Translations under genes and position numbers: made by a program
Shown: positions 1-9,304 of the stretch, one piece after another
Layout: every line of letters starts with the position of its first letter
Numbering within the stretch: position 1 is the first letter of the stretch
Source: Ectocarpus siliculosus
Lineage: Eukaryota > Sar > Phaeophyceae > Ectocarpales > Ectocarpaceae
Assembly: GCA_000310025.1 (NCBI GenBank)
Contig: FN648970.1
Span: 395,050 to 407,204, forward strand
DNA length: 12,155 bases
Direction: 5' to 3'
The notes under the pieces: model-generated
Told to the model about the DNA's origin: nothing
The model's database searches: none
Seen by the model: only the letters and a program-made list of their open reading frames with translations

Positions 1-310
1 GTTTCCCCCCAGTACTGTCCCTAAAAAATTTTGGTTTTTGGGCCCAGTGGGGGGGCCCCCTTTCGGGGGTCAAAAAAAATGGTTCGCCCCCCCGGGCAGA
101 AAATTCGTTTTCCCGGCGGGGGCAATGGGGTTTCTCCAGTCGGGGAAAGGGTTTGGGGAAAACATCAACCCTTTTGTTTTCCCAATAAAGGGGGGGCCCC
201 CCTTTTGCCCCAAAAGAGGGTCCCCCAAAATGGGTGTTTGGAAATGGGGAGCCCAAAGCCTTTGGGCCGGATTTGGGGGTTTTTTTTTTTCCCCCCCCCC
301 CCCCCCGCGT
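1..310. other. Homopolymer-rich, probably low-quality contig edge
   Basis: Nearly every base belongs to a run: repeated stretches of 4 to 9 identical G, C, A or T, ending in a T run of about 13 followed by a C run of about 16 near 281-306. From about 310 the sequence abruptly becomes ordinary mixed-composition DNA. This pattern is typical of over-called homopolymers at the end of a read or contig rather than of a biological repeat. Several frames stay open across it, but their proteins are strings of Gly, Pro, Phe and Lys and should not be annotated. Confidence 0.7.
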
Positions 311-708
311 TTCCCACACCGATATCAAGTGTGTGGAAGAGGCTCTTGCCCACCTGTTCTCTACAAGCGATTTAATTTATTCCGGAACCAATGTCATATT
401 TTTGGGCAAGAATTGGGGCTGTGAACGGCCCACGTGTGAAATGGGTGGTATATATTGCAGGTTGCACGCCCTTGGTCGCTTGCCCCTCCAGCAAGGTTCG
501 TGTACTACATACTTCTTTCTATTTTCCACCACGTTCAAAAATAGACGTCGAGCCGATCGTTTCATTTAGTTCTAGAGTACAAAGAGCAAGGGCGGACAAG
601 CCTGTTCTACCCGAGTAACACTCCCCCCGCCCCCCAACATCCTGGCAAGATCAATACGTAGATTTTAGATTTTTCTTCCATGTTTTTTGGAAAGTAAATA
701 TATAACCT

Positions 709-728
709 CACAGAAAGACTACCCGTTC
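709..728 (+). repeat. Left arm of a 20-bp long-range inverted repeat
   Basis: The 20 bases cacagaaagactacccgttc are the exact reverse complement of 11292-11311. Similarity continues weakly outward on the minus-strand reading, with a shared tttacttt(t)cc string after a small gap. The two arms lie about 10.6 kb apart. The role is unknown; a dispersed repeat family or the end of an old mobile element are possibilities. Confidence 0.6.
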
Positions 729-911
729 TTCCATGTTTTTTTTCATGTAAACATAGCAAACAAACGACACTCCTCTTTGCAGATTGTCGAGGGCCGGCGT
801 TGCAAAGCGGCGTCATCCATCTACTCTTGGAGCGACCTGAGATTCTAACAAATGTACAAAGATACCACCACAGAGAGAGGCTATTATACGTACGAAATCG
901 TATCTCCATTT

Positions 912-1049
912 GGGTTCCCCTGCCAATTTCAGGTTGAGGTTCCCTAATGCAACGTTCCCCCGACGTTGGTGGGTAGCGAGGTTCCCCAATGCAGAGGTTC
1001 TCCACTGTTCGCGTCAAAGGTCCCGTAATGCAGAGGTTCCCTAACGCCA
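912..1049 (+). repeat. Degenerate GAGGTTCCCTAATGCA-type repeat cluster
   Basis: At least five related units are visible: 936-952 (gaggttccctaatgcaa), 978-995 (gaggttccccaatgcaga), 994-1010 (a more diverged gaggttctcc copy), 1016-1034 (aaaggtcccgtaatgcaga) and 1033-1049 (gaggttccctaacgcca). A weaker unit starts near 912. Spacing is irregular (about 16 to 42 nt), so it is a decayed cluster rather than a clean tandem array. On the minus strand the unit contains TTAGGG, but not as a tandem telomere array. Confidence 0.6.
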
Positions 1050-1486
1050 TGCGTTGCGCCGGTGGGCCATACCGCCAGTAGTGTGGACTCATGTTTTTCG
1101 AGCAAGAGAGGGTGGTTCATGATTCACGGAGCCGCTCGCGATCACAGCAGGTTTTGTCCCACACGCACAAGGCATGAGACACCAACCAACCAACGTGCTC
1201 TGTGTCAGCGCACCTCAGGTGAATTCCTTACGCGCAAATCGCGTGCCTACACAAGTGATGTCGGGCTAAGCTTGCTTTCGCTCCTACTCAAAGCATGGAT
1301 GCGTGTGTGCGAGGGTCGCAAGTTAACGTCCAAAGTTGGTGCTCTGCTAACTGCCTCTGATTTTGTGTATGAGCGCGCCGCGTTTGAATTTGAATCGCAA
1401 ACCCTGCAGCATATCCGCCGTGGTCTGTGTGTAAATAGTAGCTGCCGTGCCGCTCTCCACCAATACTGTCCGTTTCTTTCCCCCAG

Positions 1487-1596
1487 GGCGACGTGTGTTT
1501 GGGTTGGTTGACCTGGCAGGCCTAACACCAACCACAAACGCACGCGATGTTCCATGTGTACATTGCCTGTTGATAGAGTTGTGGTCGGAGAGCGGG
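1487..1596 (+). CDS. Candidate internal exon, unknown product
   Basis: An excellent acceptor (a pyrimidine tract ending cccccag) precedes 1487, and a plausible donor ggg|gtaata follows 1596. The frame starting with codon cga at 1489 is open across the exon and ends in phase 0. It fits the next candidate exon at 1687, which also starts in phase 0. If the 90-nt intervening segment were retained, the frame would end at the TAG at 1684-1686, inside the next acceptor. No protein family is recognisable, so this is a splice-signal call only. Confidence 0.25.
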
Positions 1597-1686
1597 GTAA
1601 TAATATTGGGTGTGGTCGGGCGTTTGCACAGCAACAAGCTGGGGTTCACACTCGCTGTTCATGTTATTTTGCTGCTCTTCCCATAG

Positions 1687-1722
1687 GACTCCGTTGTTCT
1701 GGTTGCCCTGGAATACGATGAG
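1687..1722 (+). CDS. Candidate 36-nt micro-exon
   Basis: It is bounded by a strong acceptor (pyrimidine-rich tract ending cttcccatag) and a consensus donor (gatgag|gtaagc). Phase 0 reads DSVVLVALEYDE; the other two phases either hit a stop or cannot join the next candidate. The product is not recognised. It could belong to a gene ending upstream of the split-barrel gene, or to an alternative 5' part of that gene. Confidence 0.3.
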
Positions 1723-1918
1723 GTAAGCTCTGTCACAGCAGCCGGCGGTTGTTCTCGTCCAACGCAGCTGTACGCCGCACACCAGTCCGACTGCGGAATC
1801 GTCTACATGCACACCTCCCGCTCTTTTTTCTTTTTCAAAGAGCCCGAGCACACGCTCAAGCCTACCCCATCCCTGCCCCCCACACCTACCAACCCGCGCT
1901 TTCGTTGCGTTTCCGCAG

Positions 1919-1945
1919 ACAGTAATAGGTGACGAACACCAGAGG
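1919..1945 (+). CDS. Candidate 27-nt micro-exon
   Basis: It follows a good acceptor (ttgcgtttccgcag) and ends at a strong donor (agg|gtgagt). Only phase 0 is open (TVIGDEHQR), matching the phase-0 end of the 1687-1722 candidate. Joining it to the ATG at 2087 in frame would need the weak acceptor gagag|atg, so membership in the downstream gene is not established. Confidence 0.28.
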
Positions 1946-2086
1946 GTGAGTGCCTAAAGGCTGAGACCGCGAGTAGTTCTGAGTCCAGGCGCCCCCAGTC
2001 TTATGGTCGGTCCATTTTTTTCTGCCGCACGGAAAGTCGAAGAAATTTGTTTTGTAATTTTCTGATTGATTTTCAAAGAAAGAGAG

Positions 2087-5000
2087 ATGGTGGGCGGGCA
2101 GTTTCGCCCAAGGGAGGCAGGGGGACCAGCGGCAGCGACGGGCGGTCCCGGGGCGGAAGTGATTGCTGCAGCTGTCGCAGCGGGGGTAGTGGTCGGCGTG
2201 GGTGGTCTCATGGCCGTCCTATGGTGGCGAGAACGAAGCTCGAAGGTGGCAGGAACAGCAGGTAGGCCCACATGGCGGGATGTAGCGGAATGCGGGTATG
2301 TAGTAACGGCGAATTTATTCGCCCTGAAGCAGCAGCGGTGTCAAGCATTGTTGTGTGTTTCCTGCTTTTAGTCGGGGGGGGGGGGAGGGGCGGTCTGCCG
2401 TGGGGTTCGAAGGTCCAGCTTATACCGTGTATTAGCCTTGAAAACTGCTGTGTGCCTGTAAAACGTGAAGCATCTAACGACAGGAGCCCCTTCGGCGGCT
2501 TGCTTCTTACCCGCCAGATATCATCAACTTCTTTTTGGGAGAAGATGTCGTCCTTCATGCTAGAGATTTTCAGGATTGCTCACACACGCGTTTGCCCTAC
2601 CAACCGCAGGAACACATGCTCCTCACGAGGTATCCACCCCCCCCCCCCGTGGGCCCCCTCATGCCCCGTCTCCACCCAATCCTGACGCTCGTCTCTCTTG
2701 CGACGGACGGCAGCAGCAGTGGCGGACAGCAGTGCGGCTTGGCGTGTGGAGAGCGGCGATGGGCCGCCCCGCCCGCCAACGGAAGGGCTAGCAGGGGCTG
2801 TTGCGGCCGGAAAGCGCCTGCCCGCGGGGTCGTGGCACCAAGCAGACATGACGCCACCCCTCCCTGACGATGTGCGTGTCTCTCGCGCCCGCTGCGCTTT
2901 GCTCGCATCTCCTCCTTGGCGCGCGCCCCGCTCGCCGCGCTTCACGTCGTCTCTGGCTTTAGATGTGGTCCTTATCAGCACGACTCTTTCTGCGCTCGAT
3001 TTGGTTCGGCCTATTTCTGTTCCGACTGCTCAGGGCGAATAGCGTCGACGGTGCTTTCGGAGACAGCAGTAGCCATGAATAATGAAAGGATTCGAGAGAT
3101 TGCCCGGGTTCGCGGACGTTCACTTGCAAGCGATGATGACACCCGCGTGTATTTGAGGCACACCATTGGGTGAGTACAGCTATTATTTAGCTGGTACGAC
3201 AACTCTGGGTCTGCTGTATCCCAGTCGTGTGTCGCTCGCACCCCTTTGAGCCCCATTTTTTTGTCCTTGTTTCTCGGCAGGTGGTAAGGCTGCTGCAGGC
3301 ATCGCGGCTGTGCTTCTTGTCCACCTTCAGCAACGACCACCCTCACCTGTCGCTCATGAACTTCACCTACCACCACAGTAAGCGAACGTTGCCTTTTTGC
3401 TCATGTCCCAATGGGATATTTCCATCGGAAGAGTGGCTACTTTTCTGTTTTTCGGGAGTTTCTCTTGGTAGCGCTTCAGTTGCTGAAAAAACTTTCTTCT
3501 GGGTGATTCGCCGCTGTCCCTCCGGACGATGATTGTTGTTAGCACTGCGTCCTTGCGCTCCGCCGCTCTCCTCCCCCCCTGCTTCTTCCGCTCCCGCTAC
3601 GGCCACCCCGATTGCTACCTCTGGCACAACTGACCACCCGTCTCTAACTATTTGTTTTGTTCCGTTCACGGCCTACGTGAAACAACATACTGGTACACGT
3701 GCTACGAAACCACCTCAGCCGACGAGGTGATAATTCTGTCCACGCGACGAGACACAAAAAAATTCCAGCTGGTGCAGACGGTAAGTAAATGACTCGGGCG
3801 GTCGCTGTCTTACCGCTGCGGTTTCCTTTCTGCTTTGTTTTTTTTTCTGGTGTTGTGTGAGAACTGCTTCAGATCGCCCTTTTTTTCTTAAGTCGCAAAC
3901 GCTCAGGACTCTGATGCCGTGTCGGTCACGCCCCAGACTTGGTTCATGCGCGGGTCACGTGTAGGGCAATGGGGGACAAACTTTACCATTATTTTTCCAT
4001 GGGCCGGTTCTCGGAGTGCTGCATCAACGCCACATTCATCCTGCTCGACCGTCTCGTCATTCCGCGCTATTTTAGTGGGTTACAAGCGCACCTCCTCCGT
4101 GTAGAGCTGGCGGAGGTGTTTTAGCACTTGCTCGAACTGCTCGGTCCGCCGTCCGGTGTTAGCTTGCCCCCTGCTGTCGTTTTACATCTTCTTCCCGCGG
4201 TATCTTGAGCCCCTTGGCTTTTTTTTTACCGACTCTCCGAGCAGGCACGTAACGCAACTGGCCTCTTCCTCCGGTGATCTTGGTCCCCTTTCGCTCTCTC
4301 TCTCTCTCTCTCTCTCTCTCGGAGCAGGGGCGTAACGTAGCACTCTTGGTTCACGAGTTCCCCGACGCAGGCGGCAGCTCCGGCGGCGGGGGCGGGGGCG
4401 GGGGCGGGGGCGGGGGCGGTAGCGGCGGTAGCGGCAGCAAGGTGACCATCACACTCAACGGGACGGCAACGATTCAGGTGAGGACAGGGCCACTGGGGGA
4501 ACGAAGGGCGGGGAGATGGGAGGATTCTGTGTGTGGGGGGGGGGGGCTTCGGGGGGCGGCGGTACCGCGGCGAGAGCAGTCATGTGGTATCCAGTATCGA
4601 AACGTCATATTGTGTTTGCCGAGAGACAGCTGTAAAGGAGAGGTACACAGAGAGCCGTTCTCTCGACAACTCGACGCACATCTTCTCGTGATCCATGTTG
4701 TGTGGACATCGTCCGACACACAGGTTGATATCTCTGTTCGTGCCGCTGTCGTTCTTTTGCGTCGTCGCCGCGTGTTGCTTGAAAGTCGCCGCCTGTTGCG
4801 TGAGGAGTCGCTGCCGCCTTCACGCCCCCTGTCCCCCTTCAATGGCTTGGTCTGTCGTGCTTCATCTTGGTGTCGCTCTCTAGGAAGGGGAGCAGGCAGA
4901 GCGGTACAGAGACCTCCACGCCAGGAAAAACCCCAACTCCAAGACCTTCATCTTCGGTGAGACACCCCCCCAGTTCGTTGATTTGGTGTTGGCGACTATT

Positions 5001-5477
5001 TTCTCGTGCCGCTAGCAAGGCTACTTGTCCCCCGACAGGCCGCCTGAGGTCGGGACTTTAGCGGCACTTGCTTGCAGTGGTCTTTGTGAAATATTGCCGA
5101 TCGCCACAAGTGTTAGCTTTTCTGCTGAAGTCTGCGAAATATGCATCCTACACAAGGGCGACATTAATCATAGCTATCACTTATGGTATTGCGTATCGTT
5201 CGGCCACTGTTTTGTTTCGCTCGCGCATTGGCCCCGCCGATTCTTTTCTTTCCAGCTCCTCGTTATGGCAGTCAAATGACATCGTAGCTCTTTCATTTTG
5301 ACTCCTTTTCAACTCTCATTGATCGTCGGTCCAACGCTTGTCGTCGATACCCCCCGCCGGTGGTGAACAGGCCCCAACATCGCCATCATCACCGTAAGGG
5401 TGCGCTCCGCGCGGATCTGCAACGTTCGCGACGAGGTCACCGTGTGGAACATCGCCGACTCTCAGTCAAGCGCGTAG
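2087..5477 (+). CDS. Membrane-anchored pyridoxamine 5'-phosphate oxidase-like (FMN-binding split-barrel) protein, 8 exons
   Basis: Proposed exons: 2087-2261, 2518-2629, 2963-3146, 3281-3377, 3719-3780, 4328-4477, 4884-4956 and 5371-5477. All junctions are GT/AG with matching phases (1,2,0,1,0,0,1), giving 319 aa and the stop TAG at 5475. Residues 158-319 resemble the pyridoxamine phosphate oxidase-related fold: RLCFLST near 166-172, PHLSLMNFTY at 178-187, STRRDTKK at 197-204 (the usual phosphate/FMN-contacting region), NVALLVHEF at 213-221, a TITLNGTA strand, EGEQAERY at 261-268 and a terminal strand pair ending TVWNIAD. The family binds flavin, and many members have no known substrate, so true PNP oxidase activity is not implied. 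Residues 24-47 form a single membrane span followed by WWRERSSK. Residues 97-118 contain Cys spaced C-x8-C-x8-C-x2-C. ATG 2087 follows an in-frame TGA at 2063 in a GAGATGG context. Exons 4-8 are firm; exons 1-3 rest on phase logic. Met134 (3075) could start a shorter soluble form of 186 aa. Confidence 0.75.
4233..4260 (+). other. Decoy copy of the exon 6 acceptor region
   Basis: The segment around ctctccgagcag|gcacgtaac closely resembles the functional junction ctctcggagcag|gggcgtaac at 4316-4336, about 83 bases downstream. Use of the upstream AG (exon start at 4245) in the required phase 0 gives ARN and then reaches TGA at 4275-4277. The downstream copy continues into the conserved NVALLVHEF strand, so I take the downstream site as real. 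Confidence 0.5.
4294..4320 (+). repeat. (CT)n microsatellite forming a polypyrimidine tract
   Basis: A run of about 13 CT dinucleotides ends seven bases before the exon that starts at 4328. It directly supplies the pyrimidine tract of that 3' splice site, so length changes could affect recognition of the exon. Confidence 0.85.
4388..4417 (+). repeat. (GGGGGC)5 hexanucleotide repeat encoding polyglycine
   Basis: Five exact GGGGGC units lie within exon 6 of the split-barrel gene. Read as GGC GGG codons, they make most of a 13-glycine run (residues 229-241), flanked by Gly/Ser linkers. The run sits in a loop between HEFPDA and the strand KVTITLNGTA, where expansion or contraction by whole units stays in frame. 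The G runs also meet the simple pattern for a G-quadruplex on this strand. Confidence 0.85.
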
Positions 5478-8246
5478 CGTAGCAAACACCGTTTCGGTTG
5501 GTTCCTTCCGGCCGTGTAGTTTTGTGGTCCCCGGGGGGGCTTGGTGGTAATGGTCCTCAGACCCTTGGGAGGCTGTGCCTTGCTCGACGCGCGTGCTGGT
5601 TGTCACGGGAGTCAATGTTCCGGCTGTGGTGAAAAGGGGCTTGGATTTCAAGGCACCCAGGACGACTTCGAGTGCTCAGGCTGTAGCCAATGGGCAGCTA
5701 GAATTTCATGGCACCCAGGTCGGCTCTAGTCCAGCGTCGTCATACAAAGTTGGTTGTTTTTGCTGTTGTTGTGTGGACGCTTGCTTGGCGGGCACGGGAA
5801 GGGCGTCAATGCGACAGACTCGCATGCTTTTTGCTTGTCCAGCGGCTGCTGACGAAGCTTTGGCGGACATGCGATCGCTCGCTCCCGGCCTCGTGAGGCT
5901 TGGAACGGGAAATCACGGGGCCGCGTGTCAGAAGGAGCGGGACTATCATCATCACACGCTGGTTTATTTCACTCATTTTTTCCTGTGTCGCTTCTTTTTC
6001 GAACAGACTTGTGTGAGGATTTAGAAGAAGTAGCAAATTAAACTTTTGAACGAAGAAGACGTTTCATGCCGCACGCGACTTTGACCGCGGGGTGTTAGCG
6101 CTTCGCCAGCCGTATGGCCAGCGGCCACCCATTTAGATTCGTTCGGCTGGTCGTGCAGGCGTTTTCGTGATGTCTGTGCGTCTTGTGATTTTACACGGTG
6201 CGGTAGACGGAGATTTTCATAGTGTTCATGCTGGGAAGTCGATAGAATGTTGGAGCCGATGATCGTCGGTGTAGCCGCCCTTGGGATGCAACTGCCCGTG
6301 GCCGTCCTAAATATTTATCTTGCCGCCCATAGAATTGGGGCGTGAATGGCGACCTCTTTATTGTTGGCAGTGTTTTTCTGCGTTGGTGGCCCCTCTTCTT
6401 TTTTTTTTTGCCGCAGGCGGTGATGGGGTCAATCCCACGTTTGGTATCCCGCGCCCGAGAAAAACTGCCCCCTTGCAGGCTTTCAGACAGGTTGGTATTT
6501 TAGGATGCTGCAGGGAGAGCGGACGGCGTGTTGTGGAAAGTGCGCTAGACTAGAACCAACACTGTCGTTTCGTTGCGCGCCAGAAATAGCATCGGTATGA
6601 GGTGTTGGACAACAAAATACGCGGAGGCTTGCTTCCAAGCACTTTCTCAAGCGTTCGATGGCTGTCTGTTTGTCAGATGAACGCCCACACATACCCCGTC
6701 TTCAAAGAAGTGTTTTCGTTGCACTTCTCTGGGGTCTGGGGCAGTCCCTGGTGTGAGTTTTGTGATTTCATTCATCAGGTTCGCTATAGTACTGCCACCT
6801 TGTCGCCGGACGGCGGACACGTGGCGTCCAATGTAGGAAGTCGATTTCCAACAATCGGCCTCCCAAAGCACCAAACCACTGCACACGGAGAGAGGGTTGA
6901 CATGAATTGACAACACACACACGGTGGAGGTGAGCGATCAGGCAGACGTTCGCCAGAGTTGCCTGAAAACATGGATGAAGGACACTTCTGCAACCCAAGC
7001 CTTGAGGGAGTGTTCCTTCTCCGCGTTTCCGCGGCGATCTTGTCGTACACACCCAGGCCTCGTATGAATGTCGTCCACGCAAGCGCCCCCCCGCGTGTAT
7101 GTATGCGCTAATGTTGTATCTCCCCCGTGTACCGTGTTGCAATACCCTCGTCCGCGTTGCAAGCAGGGAAGGGGCGCATTGTCCCTGCACGCTTCAAACA
7201 AAACATCAACGTGACGCGAGCGATCAACGTCAAAGTATAGTTGATACAGCGTAAAACCTGTGCCCGTAGTTTACGCGACGTTTTCCGGAAAGGATACGGA
7301 AGGAGACCACGTGATCGCGACAGCAACACTGGGGCGATGCGCGTACAGCATGCCCCCAAACCCCTCCAAAGACAGGCAGGCCTTCGAAAAAAATCAGGTC
7401 AGCTAGAAAATTCACATCAGCAACGCACCGGAAGAGCAAAAAAAGCGATCCCACGACACTACGGCAGCAAACGCAAATATTAACCCCGACGCGCTCTTGA
7501 GCTCCAAAGAGAAAATAACTTAACAGTTCCAGACGGATTGTATGAACCCTCGCAAAATGTGGATGCTTTGGCTATGTATCTCGCTTTCCCTATTTTCCAC
7601 TCATTCCTCCGACTAGTAATGGGGAACCCTGCTCTCCGTCTCAATGATCAAGGTAATATTTACACTGCACAACGAGTAGATGCGTTTGTTAAGACACCCC
7701 CGCGTGATATGTAGGTCGTGGTGTCGAAGGGAAGAGTGTGACGAGACCACCCCATACCCCTGCAGGACGCGGGCCTTTGTCGTCGCAAATGGTTTCTTCG
7801 CTGCTGACCACGGGCGCTTCAGGACCGACTGAGAGGCGGGGGGCTGCAAACAAACATGAATGACGTAGATGGTACGAGGGAGGGAGGGAGGGGGGTGTCG
7901 ACAACGTGCAGCGCTGTGAGAACAATGGAAATCCTATGGTTGTGCGTAACAGAAATTTTGTTCCGTCGGGCGGTGTTAAGGTGAGCCTCAAGGGCATCTG
8001 CCTGTTACGATGTCCTCCCTTGTGGTGCCTTGCCACCCTTCATTGCCGCGACAAAACAACTCGTGGTGAGTAACGACGAGCTCTCTAAGACGGTAGCCGG
8101 AGAAAAAAACGCAAATCACAGCACGTGACCACCACAGCAGAGGAACAGCACTGCTACAGTGCGAGAGCTACACCCGGCGGTCAAACTGCGGCACCCCTGC
8201 GTAGTTCACCTTATCGGGGCAGCGAGGCCGGGGACGAAGTGGGGGC
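5478..8246. other. Interval between convergent genes, no secure gene
   Basis: It holds the 3' untranslated region of the plus-strand gene and the downstream flank of the minus-strand locus. Open frames of 60-140 codons exist in several overlapping frames, which is expected by chance at this GC content. One plus frame at 6602-6910 contains an internal acceptor-like cattcatcag and reads SPDGGHVAS, but it has no recognisable family. An imperfect direct repeat lies at 5644-5661 and 5702-5719 (gatttcaaggcacccagg versus aatttcatggcacccagg). A GGGA-rich tract lies at 7876-7896. I found no RNA gene. Confidence 0.5.
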
Positions 8247-8303
8247 TCAGGTCGGGTCGGCGATCTCGTTTTTCAGCTCCCCGGCGAGCTCCGACCACCA
8301 TCC
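8247..8303 (-). CDS. C-terminal exon of unrecognised minus-strand protein
   Basis: On the minus strand a strong acceptor (taattctttttcaag) is followed by an 18-codon phase-0 exon, GWWSELAGELKNEIADPT, ending in TGA at 8249-8247. Without splicing the same frame has an upstream TAA at 8318-8316, which supports an intron ending here. The acidic, helix-like tail looks like a genuine C-terminus, but no family is recognised. The preceding exon is uncertain: the 8717-8925 exon ends in phase 2, so at least one further exon (length 1 mod 3) is needed. A possible one lies on the minus strand near 8550-8480, with a weak donor. Confidence 0.5.
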   Translation of the reverse strand, partial: GWWSELAGELKNEIADPT

Positions 8304-8716
8304 CTTGAAAAAGAATTACCGAGGCGGATGACGGTGGAGGGGGGTGGCATTGGGCAGGTCCTCTTCAAACAGTTTCCGCGTGTGCAGCGGCGCTGCGTGT
8401 CAAACTGTCCAATGCCATTTCACAACGCTATGCATGGCAAGGACGGTAGGGGTTGAGAGTTTTAGCACATTGTTATGGCGCGGCCACAATCCCTCGAAAG
8501 AGTGATGTTCCAGTTGTTTTCGGTCGTGAGAGGTAAGCCTTCTGTCTGAAACTCTATTGCAGCATTGGCATGTTAGTGAAATATGTTCGAGGTATCCTCG
8601 CTCATTATACGCACCAATCAACGCGACCGCAAGGCGTCCACCGGGGGAACCTTCTCAACATCGTTCGGGCAATCATACCCCCGAGGGCAACGTGCCAAGC
8701 AACAACGCGCGCTTAC

Positions 8717-8925
8717 CTGTTTCTCGATATTTCTTTCACGGGTGGAGGCGACGGCGGCGCCCGGGCATGGTCAAACCTCGCCACCAGAGAGAGCTTGGTG
8801 AGGAAGGCCAAGAAAGGAGTGTCCATGTCAGCTTGCAACGTAGGAACGAAGACCTCCATCGGGGCATTGTTGTTGCTCTCCTCTCCGGCGAACGACTTCA
8901 AACCTCGGTTGTAGGACGGCATGGC
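8717..8925 (-). CDS. Internal exon of unrecognised minus-strand protein
   Basis: This is the best exon of the minus-strand locus. It has a pyrimidine-rich acceptor (tgctttctttgaag|gcc) and a consensus donor (aacag|gtaagc), and is open for 69 codons plus two bases. It begins AMPSYNRGLKSFAGEE, continues through MEVFVPTLQADMDTPF and LAFLTKLSLVARFDHARAP, and ends in a proline-rich SPPPVKEI stretch. The mixture of hydrophobic and charged residues is protein-like, but I cannot name a domain. It joins in phase 0 to the exon ending at 9305 across a 379-nt intron. Confidence 0.6.
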
Positions 8926-9304
8926 CTTCAAAGAAAGCAAAAGGGGCAGCAGGGAGGGGGGGGGGTAGAGAGAGCGCGCTAGATATTGGGCGTCCGTCAG
9001 GTTTCATCTTGTGGACCGTAAATATTTTGCGTCCACGAATACCTGACCGTGGTGGTGGGCGCGTCGTCGAATACCACAGGCGAACCGCACTACGGCAAGA
9101 TCGCGATATGTTATTTTTGCCCCACCCGATCTTACAGCTGACAGCAGTACACGATTTACACCAGACGTTTTAACCCGTTCAGATCTTTGCTTTCCCGCGA
9201 GTTCCACAAATCACAGAGAGAACAAGATCTGCTACGACACGTACGAACAAAGCTGACGACCTTGCCAAAAATAATAAAAACACGTGCACGAGTCATGCCC
9301 GTAC

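Larger units (their letters stand above)
311..1480. other. Non-coding or unassigned DNA with short repeats
   Basis: I see no secure gene here. A plus-strand frame is open from inside the poor edge to 569 and a minus-strand frame is open for 161 codons over 607-1092. Neither has recognisable domains, and the second runs through the degenerate repeat at 912-1049. The region holds that repeat family, an inverted-repeat arm (709-728), and two copies of a TTCTTCCATGTTTTTT-like string near 673 and 727. Confidence 0.5.

Noticed and set aside
234-569. Plus-strand open frame of 111 codons at the left
   Set aside because: Its first part lies in the homopolymer-damaged edge, so the frame there is unreliable, and the remainder has no recognisable family.
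936-1049. Telomere-type repeat because the minus strand contains TTAGGG
   Set aside because: TTAGGG appears only as part of a longer unit with irregular spacing, not as tandem hexamers.
607-1092. 161-codon minus-strand open frame as a gene
   Set aside because: It runs through a decayed repeat cluster and an inverted-repeat arm, has no recognisable domain, and shows no splice context. It is better explained by the repeats.
2698-3042. 114-codon plus-strand frame within intron 2 and exon 3
   Set aside because: It is low-complexity Ala/Arg/Pro sequence in a different frame from the phase-consistent exon at 2963. The region before 2963 looks like a GC-rich intron with a good acceptor at its end.
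3919-4124. Open frames inside intron 5 of the split-barrel gene
   Set aside because: The conserved domain reads straight from the exon ending at 3780 into the exon starting at 4328. Inserting these frames would break the strand order.
6768-7190. 140-codon minus-strand frame in the convergent interval
   Set aside because: Three minus frames are open over the same bases, none shows a domain or good splice sites, and the residue composition looks random.
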